A stretch of DNA of 62,016 nucleotides from Cylindrobasidium torrendii FP15055 ss-10 (GCA_000934385.1 KN880575.1:1-62016); one strand, 5' to 3'; counted from the stretch's first letter, positions 11,468 through 22,688 are shown. Notes: generated from the sequence alone by a model not told the origin. Numbers and translations are program-made.

Positions 11468-12945
11468 GGGTCGATCTTCACAAATAATGGTCTCGCCAAA
11501 TTCGCCATGTTTGTGCTCAGCCCTTCATAAACATATTGAACGTGTCTGCCACGATTGTGAGCTTGATGTCGTCCATTTTCTCATCTGCATCCAAGTTGGT
11601 CGTGAAGCCCAGCAAGAGTCGAGTCATAGTGTGCGCAAAATCGAGGCGAAATTCTCGGAATTGGCGGTCTAAAGACAAGCGCTTTTCGATCGATTGAATG
11701 CGGCATCTTGCGCGAAGCCCTTCGCAATTAAGCTTTAAAAGAAAAATCCCCCTGTGGAAGCACCCAGGGATATATAGAGCATTTATGGCATTCTACGTCA
11801 CAGTTATATGGCCCCTCCGGATATCTTCAACATTTGACTTGAGAGAAAGTCGACCGCCGGCTGAGAGGTTCGCCGCGTCGTCTAAAACGCGGTACCTAGT
11901 AATATCAGAGCTGCTACTTTGGCTATATTCAACGTCGTGGCGTTCATGAGGGCGAAATTTAGAAAGTACGCCACACGAGGCCTATCCGACCATATACTAT
12001 GATATAGCCAACCAACAGCGAAAGTGGACTGAGTGTTGTACGCTGGCTCGTGAAGAAAATATATCATGCGTTAAATTTGACAGTTTTCACGTCAGGAAGG
12101 TTGCTCAGTAACTTGGTACTTAAATCAGCAACAATTACTAGCCAAGGCTACTCTAAACTCACTACAAGTTCACTATCATCCACAAGCAGTAAATTCATTG
12201 AAGTAAAAGGCATGAGAGCAAAAAGTATGTTTATTGTATAGTATATTCGAGAAGATTCTTGAACAATGACACGCCTAGTTTCGGTATCCCGGTTCGGAAG
12301 TAGCCACGTCCACACCCAGGCCTGGAAGGATGGTCGCCACGGCCCAGTTGCACCAAGGATGTCTGTCAGATTCGAACCATCACTTAAGACGTAGTAAGAG
12401 GAACGACCCCTTGGGGGAGTGCAACTGCCACCGTGGATATCACTTACACCAGCGGGACGCTGAAAGGATGTATTCGTAGGGGGCCAAGACCCCATCTTCT
12501 CCAGAGTCTGGCCTGTAGCCCCTTTGAATCTATAGCTTTCCTTCTCCAGTACTCTTGGGGAAGTCTCCAATACAAGCAACGAAAGCACAATGCGGCGGAC
12601 TGAAAGTAGCGACGAATACGATATGTAGCGGAAAACAAATTGTAGTCACTGGAAAATTTTGGTGAGGGGGAGTGCGTGAGTGATCCAATGAGAGACGTCA
12701 CCATCTGTCTTTATCTATTCAAAATCTGATTCAGTCAACAACTGGCCCTACACCCCCACTCGATAGCGACTTTACAATGAGGATGAGGCAAACAGAAAAA
12801 TCAATGAATCCTTGGATTCGAACGCACGGCCTCGGAAATTCCGGGGACCCCGTTGTATGTGCAGTGTCACTGATTGAAGACCGGATTCCTAGTGTAATCT
12901 CGAGCAAGCGGCGCGCAACTCGGCCGATTTGCACTTACTTCAGGT
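11468..12945. repeat. Direct segmental repeat, copy A
   Basis: Anchors match copy B in the same order: 11489-11506 with 13007-13024, the TCGATCGATT...GCATCTTGCGCGAAG segment near 11687 with 13210, a 214-bp block 12248-12461 identical to 14137-14350, and CTTGGATTCGAACG near 12817 with 14537. Outside the 214-bp block the match by eye is roughly 75-85 percent. On the minus strand 12588-12148 has an open frame of 146 codons without a clear domain, so the repeat may contain decayed coding sequence. Confidence 0.75.
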
Positions 12946-12980
12946 ACGCCTAACTGTTGGCGAGAATGATGCATGCTTCT

Positions 12981-14650
12981 GGGCGATCTATGCTATAGCT
13001 AGCAGTGGCCTCGCCGAATCCGCCTGTTCGTCCGAGTCCTCAGTCCTTCATGAACATATTAAAAGTATTTGAATTCATACAGCTACAAATGCGACGGTGA
13101 TATCGTACATTTAATTCTAAACGTCAAAGCTAGTCGTATAGCCCAGTTTATTTGAGTTATGGTGTGGGCGAAATTCTCGGAATTGGCTCTGTAAGACAAA
13201 GTTCTTTGTCGATCGATCGGATGCGGCATCTTGCGCGAAGCGTTGGCAATTAAGCTTTAGATGGGAAATGACCCCCAACCTCGCCTCTATGTGCAAAGAA
13301 TAAATCAACGGCATTTGACATCATGGCTCGGCGCACGGACATCTCCAACATCCGACTCAACCGCAGTTATGGCCTAGTCCCCGGGTCCTGAGATTTTTTT
13401 GGCGGGTGCTCCAGCCCCTATCCGTGTACGGTAAGGAGAAGCTCGAGAAACCAGCAAGAAACTGTAATTACAGAAATGAACTGACAAGCTGCAACTTCCC
13501 GCGTGGGTTTAATGATGCCGCTCGCCGGCATCCTCTTCTCGCATTGACTACAAACGGGACAAACAGTGCGTTACACTGTAATTCACCCGGATTTTTTAGT
13601 ATGAGCCCTGCCCCAGACTTAGCAAATACTAGCTAGGAACTTCCTAAGCCATGAACTTCCTAAGCCATGTACGGAAAGCTAAGGTCAACGCCTCTTCCAG
13701 CCCCTCAATCAGCACCATCGCGCTTATACTTGACGCAAACGGCAACTGTGCACGTGAGATATGTAAACCAAATGTATTTCGAGGAAATCAACTTCAAAGC
13801 CTCAGAAAATAGACGTCATCGCCTAACTTCGACCCATATATGGGTTGCCTGGAGCACCCGCCAAAAAAATCTCAGGACTCCAGGACGTTATACACTCGCG
13901 TAGCCGTGTAGAACGATCGGCGGCGGTTACAGGACTAGTTATGGCCGCCTCATACGATACCAAAGAAACCGGCAGCGCGTCACATGACCAGACCAGCGAT
14001 GTGAAAAAAAAGTATGCATCAGTCCGGAATACTGCTTGGTAACGTTGTAGACTAGCAACAATCTATCTCTCACAGTCAAAGTATGGATAGAAATATCGGG
14101 CATGAGAGCAAAAGTGTGTATATTGTATCGTATCTCCGAGAAGATTCTTGAACAATGACACGCCTAGTTTCGGTATCCCGGTTCGGAAGTAGCCACGTCC
14201 ACACCCAGGCCTGGAAGGATGGTCGCCACGGCCCAGTTGCACCAAGGATGTCTGTCAGATTCGAACCATCACTTAAGACGTAGTAAGAGGAACGACCCCT
14301 TGGGGGAGTGCAACTGCCACCGTGGATATCACTTACACCAGCGGGACGCTAAAAGGGTGTAATCGTCGGGGGCCAAGATCCCATTATAATTTGACCGATG
14401 GCCCCTTTGACTCTACAAGTATCCATCACCAGCCGACTTCGAGGGATATACAATACCTAATATGAAAGTACGCCCACTGGAATCGACGCCGAATCCGATG
14501 GGGCAGATAAGTACGAAAATCAGTGAATTCCTTGGATTCGAACGAACGGCCTCGGCAAGTCCGCCGTCATGTGTGCCACTGACTGAAGACCCTGACTTAA
14601 AAGTCGATCAGGCGGCGTGCATGTCGGCTGGTTTGTGCCTCAGGAATGTC
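12981..14650. repeat. Direct segmental repeat, copy B
   Basis: Tandem partner of copy A in the same orientation, separated from it by about 35 bp. It carries an extra inverted-repeat element (13386-13877) that copy A lacks, and has lost other stretches relative to copy A. It contains block 14137-14350, which is identical to 12248-12461. A tandem CTTCCTAAGCCATG duplication lies near 13639-13666 inside the inserted element. Confidence 0.75.
13386..13877. mobile_element. MITE-like element with 29-bp perfect inverted repeats
   Basis: Positions 13386-13414 and 13849-13877 are perfect inverted repeats containing a run of seven T (A on the other arm) followed by GGCGGGTGCTCCAG. About 430 bp without a convincing gene lies between them. 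The element sits inside repeat copy B and is absent from copy A, so it probably inserted after the duplication. I see no clean target-site duplication in the flanks. Confidence 0.65.
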
Positions 14651-14894
14651 GATGCCCAAGTGATTGGGTGTCCTGGCAAGGGCCTCATCACCTTGAATGG
14701 CATTCGGTACGCTGAACTGGGGCGGCAGCGAGGCCGTACGGTCGGAAGTCAGCGAGGACGCACTGAAGATAATGTTGTAGTATCTCATTCAAGGCGTGTA
14801 TCTACATTGCAACAATTTACCAGTGTGCTGTTCTATCGCTCTCCGACACTGTACTCGCCAATGGATACGATGGCTGCGCAGAACGCCCACAGCC

Positions 14895-15770
14895 TCAAGG
14901 CGCCTGGGCGTCTGCCAGTACGCAGTGCCGGACAAAGAAATCGTGGAATCGGTCGTCCTTGGTGAGCTCAGGATGGAATGTTGTGAGTAGATGCTTTCCT
15001 TGGCGCAGGGCTACTATCGTGCGCGGGTCGGATGGGTCCATGGTAGATAGCGCTGGAGGGAGAAGATGTAGAGGGAGACGAGCTAGCACTTCGATGGGAG
15101 GACCGTTCGCGGAGCCTTTCAACTCCAATACAACCTTGCAATATTGAGAACAGGGACAATGAACGGCGAAGGATGTAACGCACAGGTGCGCGTATAAAGA
15201 CAGCTACGAATTGGCGCTTGGAATCATCCATGCCCTGGATACGGAGTGGTGCTTCGAATGACTCTATCTTGAGAAAAATCAGCGAGTGAACGAAGCAAAC
15301 AAAGTGGAACGCACTTGGGATCCCCACCCATTCCTCGCCGTTTTCACTTCGATTCCGCCTATCAGCTCCTGCCCGCCTTGCTTGGTGCTCACGACCTCTT
15401 CCGACAGTAAAATAGCTCCTGCACATGTTCCCCACACTGGTCTCGTCTTCACAAAGGCGCGTAAGGGTTCTAGAAGGCCGGAACGATGTGCAACAAGAGC
15501 CATAGTGGTAGATTCTGTTTGAGGGATAAGCGCGCCAGAATAATTTGGAACGTTGATGATCACCTCCGCCTGGAATAATGAGGGCAGTACACTGCTCTAA
15601 CTCGGCTGGCGTCCGTACGAGGAGAGTCCTGGGCCGAGCAGACATCGGGAGACGCTTAAGGGCGTTGACATGCTCCGCGAATGCCCCCTGGAGAGCTGCA
15701 GAATGTCAAGTCAAGTCAAAGAAATAGAAATCTGCGCACCTAGGACACCGATAACCTGTTGGCTAGCCAT
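14895..15770 (-). CDS. Pyridoxal 5'-phosphate synthase glutaminase subunit (SNO/PDX2, PdxT family)
   Basis: Exons 15770-15740, 15695-15564, 15514-15315, 15267-15184 and 15134-14895 give 228 residues, normal for the family. VIGVLALQGAFAEH at the start, IIPGGEST and PVWGTCAGAILL (nucleophile about Cys85) are diagnostic. FHPEL supplies the His and Glu of the triad. The enzyme hydrolyses glutamine and passes ammonia to the SNZ/PDX1 synthase subunit, which makes vitamin B6 from ribose and triose phosphates in the cytosol. The SNZ gene is not in this window. The 31-nt first exon was chosen because it restores the conserved strand VIGVLALQG across the first intron. Its 3' end lies about 245 bp from repeat copy B. 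Confidence 0.93.
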
Positions 15771-16259
15771 GATAGTGATGGCCAAGATGGGAAGTGCTGA
15801 GTCAAGAATTTCCGTGATCCGTGCATATTGGCGTAAAGAGCATGGTGTTCCGGGGGTTACGGATCGCCAGTTCGGATGAGTTTGGAGATGAAATAATATA
15901 TTTGCTGGTCTGAAGGTCGAGACTGGTGCTGAAAGTTGGAAACAAGGGCAGCGAATCTCGTGGTCTCGAAGTCTGTCTGTTAGTGATCGCCCATCACTGC
16001 GATCGGCCTTGCCAACCTTCATTCATGCATCCATCTAGCCACCTTATATATGGGCATTCCATCGCGGTGGACCGTGTATCTATCACTCCAAGAACGACCA
16101 AATCACCCTCCCAGTGCACACCATTGTTCTCCCGTGTTACATGTATGCCTTGAAAAGCTCGGGACCACCGCAGGAATGCATACGATACAGCCTAACGCAG
16201 GACGCCTGAGAAAGAGACACCTAACAATTCTACTACTACTACCTACAATGGGTGGTACT
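15771..16259. other. Intergenic region upstream of the SNO/PDX2 gene
   Basis: No gene is seen. A TATATAA-type element on the minus strand near 16044-16050 could serve the SNO/PDX2 gene through a leader of about 250 nt, but it is far from the start codon. Confidence 0.35.
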
Positions 16260-17638
16260 TTACTTTGATTCGTTCCATGACGCAATCTCTGACAGAAGCT
16301 CTTGCACTATTTCTTCAGCTGTGCGAAACTTATGTCCGATGATGCGCTTCTCCTTAGCTGTTTCGAAGTGGATGAAGCGCTGGCGCGCGCCATCCGGCTC
16401 CCCTTTTGCCAAAATTCCTTTGGCGTATGGACTCGGGTCAAGTTTCTGTGCCACATCCACTGCCAAGACGTCAATACCAATGCATCTGGAAAACACAGCA
16501 CCCACCAAAGTCCTGCCAAACCCAGTCCCCCGCGCATAGAACGATTCGCTCGCCACCTGCCGCTGGTGTCTCCAGTATCTTTACAAGGATATCTGCGACA
16601 TCGCGCGCATGGACGAAGCCATGAGCGGGAGAGGTCAACGCAGACGCTGTCCCGGCCGCCCCAAAATCTCCTTTGACAATGGCATTGTAGAATAACTGCG
16701 TCGAGGGCGGCGCATTTGCGTAGCTCGTGGAGCCACTAACCTGCATAAACACAGTCAGATGCATGCTTGCAACCGTATAAGACCGACGGACACCAAAAAC
16801 CCACGGTGGATTAACGACGGTAAGGTCCCACTTGAGATTGGCCTTATTCGAATTGTAGATATCCCAGACAGCTTTAAACACGGTTATTCACTAATACAGG
16901 ACCCCGGAGGGATGCTAGCACAGCCCACCTTTTTCAGCAAGGCATTTCCCAGCGCAATATTTCGAGAGGGGATCAGCCTTCACACCGTTCTCCTCACATT
17001 CGCGAATGGGGTCCTCGTTCCAAGTGTTCTCATCTACGGTAACATTGCCAGTCGAGTAAACCTGGATGCTAGCACAGGAAGATATGAACACAAGGCGCTG
17101 GAGGACATCGCTAGAGATCAAAGGTCAGTGAGTTATTTCTAACGCAGGATGGTGGAACGCACCCATGCGCAAGGGCGCTGTTGACTATGCCGGTTGAACC
17201 ATCCACGGCGGGGCTAATCAGGTCTGTGCGAGAGAATAAATCATTTCGCACACTAGAATGGGTTTCGAAGAAACGCACCCTTTGGGTCTGAGTCAACCAT
17301 GGTATCGGGGTTGTGCACAGGAGACGCGGCATGTATGATGCCTTCGACACCCTTCACTGCTTCATCGAAAGCGCCTTTCTACATTGGACGAATTCGATGT
17401 CCTGAGGTCGGACAGAATACGATATACTCACCGCTCGTATGTCACCAACCTCGACTAGCTGAAGTTTGGTCCCGTACGACTTGTACAGGTCCTGGAGATC
17501 CTTGCCCTTGTCGAGGGTACGGACGGACGCCCGTACGTTGTAGCCCTTCTCTAGGAATGCACCAACTATCCGCTTCGCAATGAACCCGTTGCCGCCACTG
17601 ACAAGAATAGTCGCGCTGTTGTTGCGGAGGGCGGGCAT
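16260..17638 (-). CDS. NAD(P)-dependent reductase/epimerase (extended SDR, GRE2/dihydroflavonol-reductase-like)
   Basis: The first exon is 17638-17432; eight further short exons join in frame down to stop 16260. ILVSGGNGFIAKRIVGAF is the N-terminal dinucleotide-binding loop. GIIHAASPVH and LVFISSCASI are conserved strands of the family. The catalytic YxxxK is YCAGK, and VVNPPWVFG precedes the substrate region. The intron after WQDF is 49 nt and restores WQDFVDVAQ, a family motif. By family, the enzyme reduces ketones or aldehydes such as methylglyoxal or carries out related sugar or flavonoid-type reductions; the substrate cannot be inferred. A TATA box lies about 65 bp upstream. No fusion or truncation is visible. 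Confidence 0.85.
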
Positions 17639-17702
17639 TTTTAATTGCCAGGAAGTGTAGAGGGACAGAGTCAGTTAAAAGACTAAACAAAGCAAGGTAT
17701 CC

Positions 17703-17709
17703 TTTATAT
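17703..17709 (-). promoter_or_regulatory. TATA box of the extended-SDR gene
   Basis: ATATAAA on the minus strand, about 65 bp upstream of the start codon at 17638. Confidence 0.5.
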
Positions 17710-18174
17710 CGCTCGACAGTACCTTGCCGAGACGAGAACAAAGCAGAAATGACCTCCATCCACCCAGTGTATTGGTAAGATGCTGGTCTGACGCGCTGGA
17801 CTTGTGCCGAGCTACTCAGTGGCTGACGCGTCCAAGTGGTTCTGAATCTCATGGATGAGTAAGTGGACTAGAGATAAATAGTGCGGCAGGAGCTCACTTA
17901 CGGGCAATGGAAATTTGATGGGAATCAACCTTCGATCGAGGAACTTGGGCCCCTCATTGTTGGTTGCGTAAGCAACTGAGAGGGCGCTGCTAGTAGAACG
18001 TGATAGTAGGTTATGCTTGGCTTCATGCTGGCAATATATGGGGTCAAGAAATACTGGGCCAGAACGACGGGAGTTGGGACTATCAAATTTCCGGGGGCCA
18101 TGCTAGGTGCTTCGGGACACCAGGTCAAATTATCTTGTCACGGTGACCTCTCAATGAAGTTGCCAATGCGTACT

Positions 18175-18440
18175 TCATAATGATCAATGCCTGGCGAAAG
18201 AGATATCTCAAAAACAATGAGAGGCTTAGTTTCAGTTGCCTGGTTCGGACACTCTCACTGAGTTTTAGCCATATGCTGGAACGGATGCCGCCCCGAGGTA
18301 CATATCACAGCTGCCAGTCGAACCATCAACATGGATGAAGCCCGACCCCTGCCTCTGAACATGCACCATTTGACAACGGGGATACCTATTACACCAACAT
18401 ACCACTAGAAGTGCATTTCTTCGGGGGGCTACCATCCCAT
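18175..18440. repeat. Diverged third copy of the 11-14 kb repeat
   Basis: Short matches in the same order and orientation as copies A and B: AACAATGA..GGCTTAGTTTC, GGTTCGGA, CTGGAACGGATG, GTCGAACCATC and TTACACCAAC. Identity is clearly lower than between A and B. The surrounding interval 17720-18900 holds no convincing gene. Confidence 0.5.
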
Positions 18441-18906
18441 CCAAATGATATTAGTATGTGATAATGACCCCTTGGGGACCCCTATTACTGATGAGGACGA
18501 TTTATGGGTAGTATAGCATCTCCTGAGGTGATGCCACTACCTATGAGGAAACGATGGAGCTCGTAGACCAAGGATATTTCTTTCCAGACTCGAACGGACG
18601 AACTTGAGCTGGACCACGTGCACGGACCGCAAGCCGGATTCCCTTTGCTGTCGCTTTTAGCGCGTTATGCCCTTTTATTTTATTGAACCAGTCGAGAATC
18701 GGGAGTATGGCTTGAAATTCAATGCAATATGTGCACCGCACGATACTGGCGCTAGTGATGCTCATGATCAAGCACTACTTGGACGGCTCTTCCAGCGCCT
18801 CCAGATGACATAGCTGGTATCGTGTATATCACATATGTTGTGGTGATAAATATTGCTTGAGTACATTCCTAGGTCATTTTTTTCATTTCTACACTGCATA
18901 CATTGT

Positions 18907-20119
18907 CTAAACCTTAGCAATCGACTGAAGAGCCGTCTTGAACTTGGCATCCGCTCCCTCCAAGATTTCAATACCATCATCCTGTAGGTCGAGATGTGAG
19001 CTAAAAGCCGGCACATAATGCAAGGACTACGCACCCAGAAGCGGCGCTCGGCCTTGAAGCCTTCCTCGCTCAACGCATAGTCGCTGACCTCGCGCACTTT
19101 GCACATCGAGAAGTACTCGCCCTTAAGCTCGTCGGGGTCCCCACCAACGGCACCAAAGACCAGCTGCCGACTTCCTTCCTCAGTCGTGTAGGCATACTCC
19201 TTTTCCTGCGCCTCGAACTTGTCCTTCATAGGACCAGTGACGTCGCGCCTCAAGCTAGAGTAGCAGAATCCGGGGTTGAGGCAGGTCACGACGAGTGGAG
19301 CGTCCTTTCCGACGTGCGCCTGCAGAGAGCGGGTGTAGAAAAGCTCGATGACTGGCAACTGAAGGTCAACACTGAAGGTCAAAAGCAGTGCAAGAGCAAG
19401 ACGAACGTTTGCTTTGCGGGTAGCGGCCGAACCAGGCGCTGCGATTCAATTAACATAGGCGCTGGAATTAATAATAGAAGAGCTTACGGAGGAACGCAGT
19501 AGTCTTTGCTGCTCATTGCCTTGTAGATGTTGTCCTTGGATTCGGCGATGAGCGAATCAATCTCGGTGAAGTAAAACGCTTCCGAAGAAACATTGACCAG
19601 ACGCGACACAGTGCCGTTCTCCTTGGCCGTTTTGAGCAGCAGCGGGGCGAGACGGATTCCGAGGAGCAAGTTGCTTAAATCGTTCACTTGTAGCCTACAT
19701 GGAACATTAGTGCCACACTGAAGTGAGAAAACATGGGGCATACATGCTCTCGTATCCATCCTCAGTAAGTCTGTATTCGAAGGCCGCCAAACCAGCGTTC
19801 AAGAGGAGGATGTCAAGACGCTCGAGCTCACGTCCGACGCGATCCGCGAAAGTTGTGACGCTCTTGAAGCTAGTGGCCACACTTCGGCGGCTGCATATCC
19901 TATCTCCTTGGCTGCAGCGAGCCCTTTAGCCTCGTCTCTAACTGCCAGAATCATCTTCTTTGGGTTCATCATCGCGAAATGTTTGGCAGCTTCGAATCCC
20001 AGACCGACGTTGGCGCCAGTGATGATGATGGTTTTGCCAGTGAGGTCTACCTTGGAAACTGGAAGCGCTTTCTCATTCTTGTGGTCGGCCCACATGTCTG
20101 CTTCGGTGCGAGGTGCCAT
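18907..20119 (-). CDS. Short-chain dehydrogenase/reductase, probably carrying a frameshift
   Basis: Classical SDR features are present. IIITGANVGLGFEAA is the TGxxxGxG cofactor loop, and LLLNAGLA is the NAG motif. LVNVSSEAFYF carries the catalytic Ser. YPQSK is the YxxxK pair, restored by splicing a short exon near 19410-19442. CLNPGFC is the PG motif, and the end reads DDGIEILEGADAKFKTALQ. The best hits by pattern are retinol-dehydrogenase-like fungal SDRs. Around 19870-19895 the frame breaks: the segment WPLAS is followed by SVTTFADRVGRELE only in another frame, and the interval is too short for an intron. Either a small deletion has disabled the gene or there is a sequence error. The rest looks well conserved, so any loss is recent. 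The TATA box is intact. Confidence 0.7.
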
Positions 20120-20190
20120 TGTTGTTGTGTTGCTTGGTCAAGGTGTAGAGAGATTGAGAGGAATGTGGAAAACCTACTCACCCTCCACCC

Positions 20191-20199
20191 TTTATATAC
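20191..20199 (-). promoter_or_regulatory. TATA box of the SDR gene
   Basis: GTATATAAA on the minus strand, about 70 bp upstream of the start at 20119. The rest of the interval up to 20688 shows no gene. Confidence 0.5.
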
Positions 20200-20688
20200 T
20201 TTCTCGTCTGCGTATAACACTTTGTCATGCCTTCGAGACTTCGTAAGACCCAAGTTCAACTCAGGCTTACGATGCCTGGCTGCTGCCCAAAATGGGCGAA
20301 CGGTCGATCACTCCCGTGGGCAAGGCCTCTGATTGGCCCGCATTGTGAGAACGAGATCTATGTAAAGCAAGAATGAGACTCGATGATTTTCAAATCCACA
20401 GTGTCTATGTCGTCGTTTGCGCGTTAAGCATCTATAATCCCCGGCTGACGGCAACCGACATCAAAATCTGGGGTTGGGAACCCGGAAGACTCACCTAGCT
20501 TAGCAAACATCACTGAGTCCTACAGTATGTCCTGCGCCAGAATTACCACGGAAGCCCATGATCCCATTCAAGACAGCGGAGGTAGGCCATATACAGCCAA
20601 TATAGCCACGACAACTGTCATACCACGACTGTCTTCATACAAGATGTAAGGTACACACCAACTCAAGTCGAGCGGATTGTTGTGAACA

Positions 20689-21666
20689 CTAGGTAGGTAC
20701 AATGCTGCCATTTGCCGTACGTTCGGCAAAAGCAGCCTCAAAGGGATCCAGTGTCCGTTTGTCCATAATGGCAAAGACCACCTTCTCGAATGAGTTCTGG
20801 AATCTGGCGCCGGGGACCGTCAACAAGTCTGCCCAAAGCCGTGCTACCATGTCCACTTTGTTGCGGAACACGCCTGTTCCGAAACTGCCCAGCACCAACG
20901 CGTTGGCGCCTGCGTTTTCGCACAGAAAGAGAACGCGCGCCATTCGCTCCCTCATCGCATCCTCAATTTGTGTTTCCAATGCGGCCAGATCCTTGGCCGA
21001 CTTGGGTACAGGACCCAACTTGCCTGTGTCCTTGTGAAAACCGAGCACGCGCTCGCCGTTCGAGTGGTCCCGTAGAGTGCCCGCGTTCACGGCTGCGCTG
21101 GTGACAATGTCGACCTGGATGGGCGGGAGCCATGTGCCGTCGTCGTCGCGAAAAAGCGATACCCCAGGCGTGTAGATCATGGCATGAGAGTAGAATCCCT
21201 CCTTTGGATCGCGTTTGTGGAAGCGATAGAATGCCTGGCCGGTGTCTGTCATAAGGGAGGAGTACAAATTGGACGAACGAGCAATGCTCTCTTCTTGTGC
21301 GCTTGCGCCGCTGAGGAAGCCTCCGCCGGGTTTCTTGGCAGATGCGAAATTGAGAACGGCAATCTTGCCGGGATGGGGATCAACACTGTACAAGTACTGC
21401 GCGCCCTTGAGGGTGGTCATTTCCAGCAGGGAGATTTGGGTCGTATGTTGTGGATCTGAGGTGGATAACGGTGTTTTCCAATTGGAAAGCGACGAGTTTG
21501 GTGCGTAATATCGCGTTCCCTTGCAAGCCGCATCTGTACTTGCGTTCAGATCATGGCGCGTATCGTGCAATTCGTAGAAGCCTGCGTCGATGGCGGCCAG
21601 CGTGTCGTCTGCGATATCCTTGCGCGACGAGCGAGCCTTTGTGTCTCTACGGTGACTGTGTGACAT
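20689..21666 (-). CDS. Microbial-type poly(ADP-ribose) glycohydrolase (DUF2263/TIGR02452 family)
   Basis: Intronless 325-residue protein. The key signature is GGGFLSGASAQEE: GGG at residues 114-116 and QEE at 124-126, matching the GGG-X(6-8)-QEE motif of poly(ADP-ribose) glycohydrolases. The preceding IAVLNFASAKKPGGGF is the conserved macrodomain-like strand. MIYTPGVSLFRDD, VDIVTSAAVNAG and LVLGSFGTGVF follow in the order expected for the family. The last is the phosphate-binding loop. By family, the enzyme removes ADP-ribose chains from proteins or hydrolyses ADP-ribosyl links, counteracting ADP-ribosylation in nucleus or cytoplasm. There is no signal peptide. It is divergently arranged with GOT1, 325 bp apart. 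Confidence 0.88.
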   Translation of the reverse strand: MSHSHRRDTKARSSRKDIADDTLAAIDAGFYELHDTRHDLNASTDAACKGTRYYAPNSSLSNWKTPLSTSDPQHTTQISLLEMTTLKGAQYLYSVDPHPGKIAVLNFASAKKPGGGFLSGASAQEESIARSSNLYSSLMTDTGQAFYRFHKRDPKEGFYSHAMIYTPGVSLFRDDDGTWLPPIQVDIVTSAAVNAGTLRDHSNGERVLGFHKDTGKLGPVPKSAKDLAALETQIEDAMRERMARVLFLCENAGANALVLGSFGTGVFRNKVDMVARLWADLLTVPGARFQNSFEKVVFAIMDKRTLDPFEAAFAERTANGSIVPT

Positions 21667-21991
21667 GGCACGCCGGAAAATGGGGAAACAGTGTTTGGCA
21701 GTCGTGGTGGTTCGCGTTTAACCCTTGAAGTAGGCGCTGGATGATAGCCATGACTCCCAGGACATATCGGGTGTGATGGGCGTCGGTGTTGGGGTCACAG
21801 CAAGAATCGGATGCCAAAATGGGTCGAATTGGGCCATCGAAGAGAGAAAACGAGGGATGAACGTGAACGTCGGCGCCAAAGCAACGAGTGAGATCACTTT
21901 GCGTCGCGCCAGCCACGTGGTCCTACACGTCCTTGAATTTACCATCACCTCCAGGCCATTTCCTCTCCCTCTGTAATCTTTCCTTTCCAAT

Positions 21992-22614
21992 ATGTGGCTC
22001 TCGGATGGACAAAGTGAGCAGGGCGCAGTGCTGGTTGGGCCATTTTGGCTAAGTTCAGCGTGCAGAAATCGGCGTAGCGCTGACCACATTTGGCGGCCTC
22101 TTTATGCTTCTCGGTGTTATGCTCTTCTTCGACGGTGCTCTTCTTGCACTTGGGAATGTACGCGCTTGTTAATGTGGAGAGCCATGCAACTCAACGTTTT
22201 CTGCAGGTCTTGTTCATCTCTGGCCTTACCCTCATCATTGGACCCACCAAGACCTTCTACTTCTTCGCCAGAAAACAGAAAATCCGCGGGACTTTATGCT
22301 TTTTCGGCGGTATCCTTCTAGTATTCTTCAAGTGGCCATTCTTTGGCATGATTTTGGAGGCATTTGGATTCCTGAATTTGTTTGGGTGCGTGCCATATAT
22401 AACGCGTCGAACGACCACACTCTGACTGCCATAAAAATAGCGACTTCTTCCCCGTTGTCATCACATTTATGCGTCAAGTACCTTTCGTAGGTACCGCGCT
22501 ATCATTGCCTTACATTCGCGACGTATGTTTGTCTCTTCTTCAATGACTATACACTCAACGCGGGCACTCCAGGTTGTAGATCGTATTGCTGGCTCCCGGA
22601 CGTCGGCTGTATGA
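21992..22614 (+). CDS. GOT1: Golgi transport protein GOT1 family
   Basis: Five short exons starting 21992-22013 and 22066 onward give a membrane protein of about 140 residues. It opens MWLSDGQKIGVALTTFGG, followed by LFMLLGVMLFFDGALLALGN, VLFISGLTLIIGPTKTFYFF, GTLCFFGGILLVFFKWPFFGM, and a loop to DFFPVVITFMRQVPFVG. This is the full GOT1/SFT2-like four-helix layout, including the conserved FFARKQK-type positive loop between helices 2 and 3. The family acts at the ER-Golgi interface and supports vesicle fusion and transport of secretory cargo. All introns hold frame. It probably shares a divergent promoter with the PARG gene. Confidence 0.9.
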
Positions 22615-22688
22615 TGTCGTATTCCCATGGTGCAATAATATACAAGGAAATTCATGCCAAAGTGTGTATCATAAGTTGAACGCCTTGG

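Noticed and set aside
12367..12380. B-box-like GGTTCGAATC on the minus strand in the repeat copies
   Set aside because: The flanking bases do not form a T-arm stem and no acceptor or anticodon arm is present, so this is not a tRNA. The similar ATTCGAACG sites near 12815 and 14537 fail for the same reason.
14462..14965. 167-codon plus-strand open frame over repeat copy B and the end of SNO/PDX2
   Set aside because: It runs antisense into the well-supported SNO/PDX2 gene and shows no domain.
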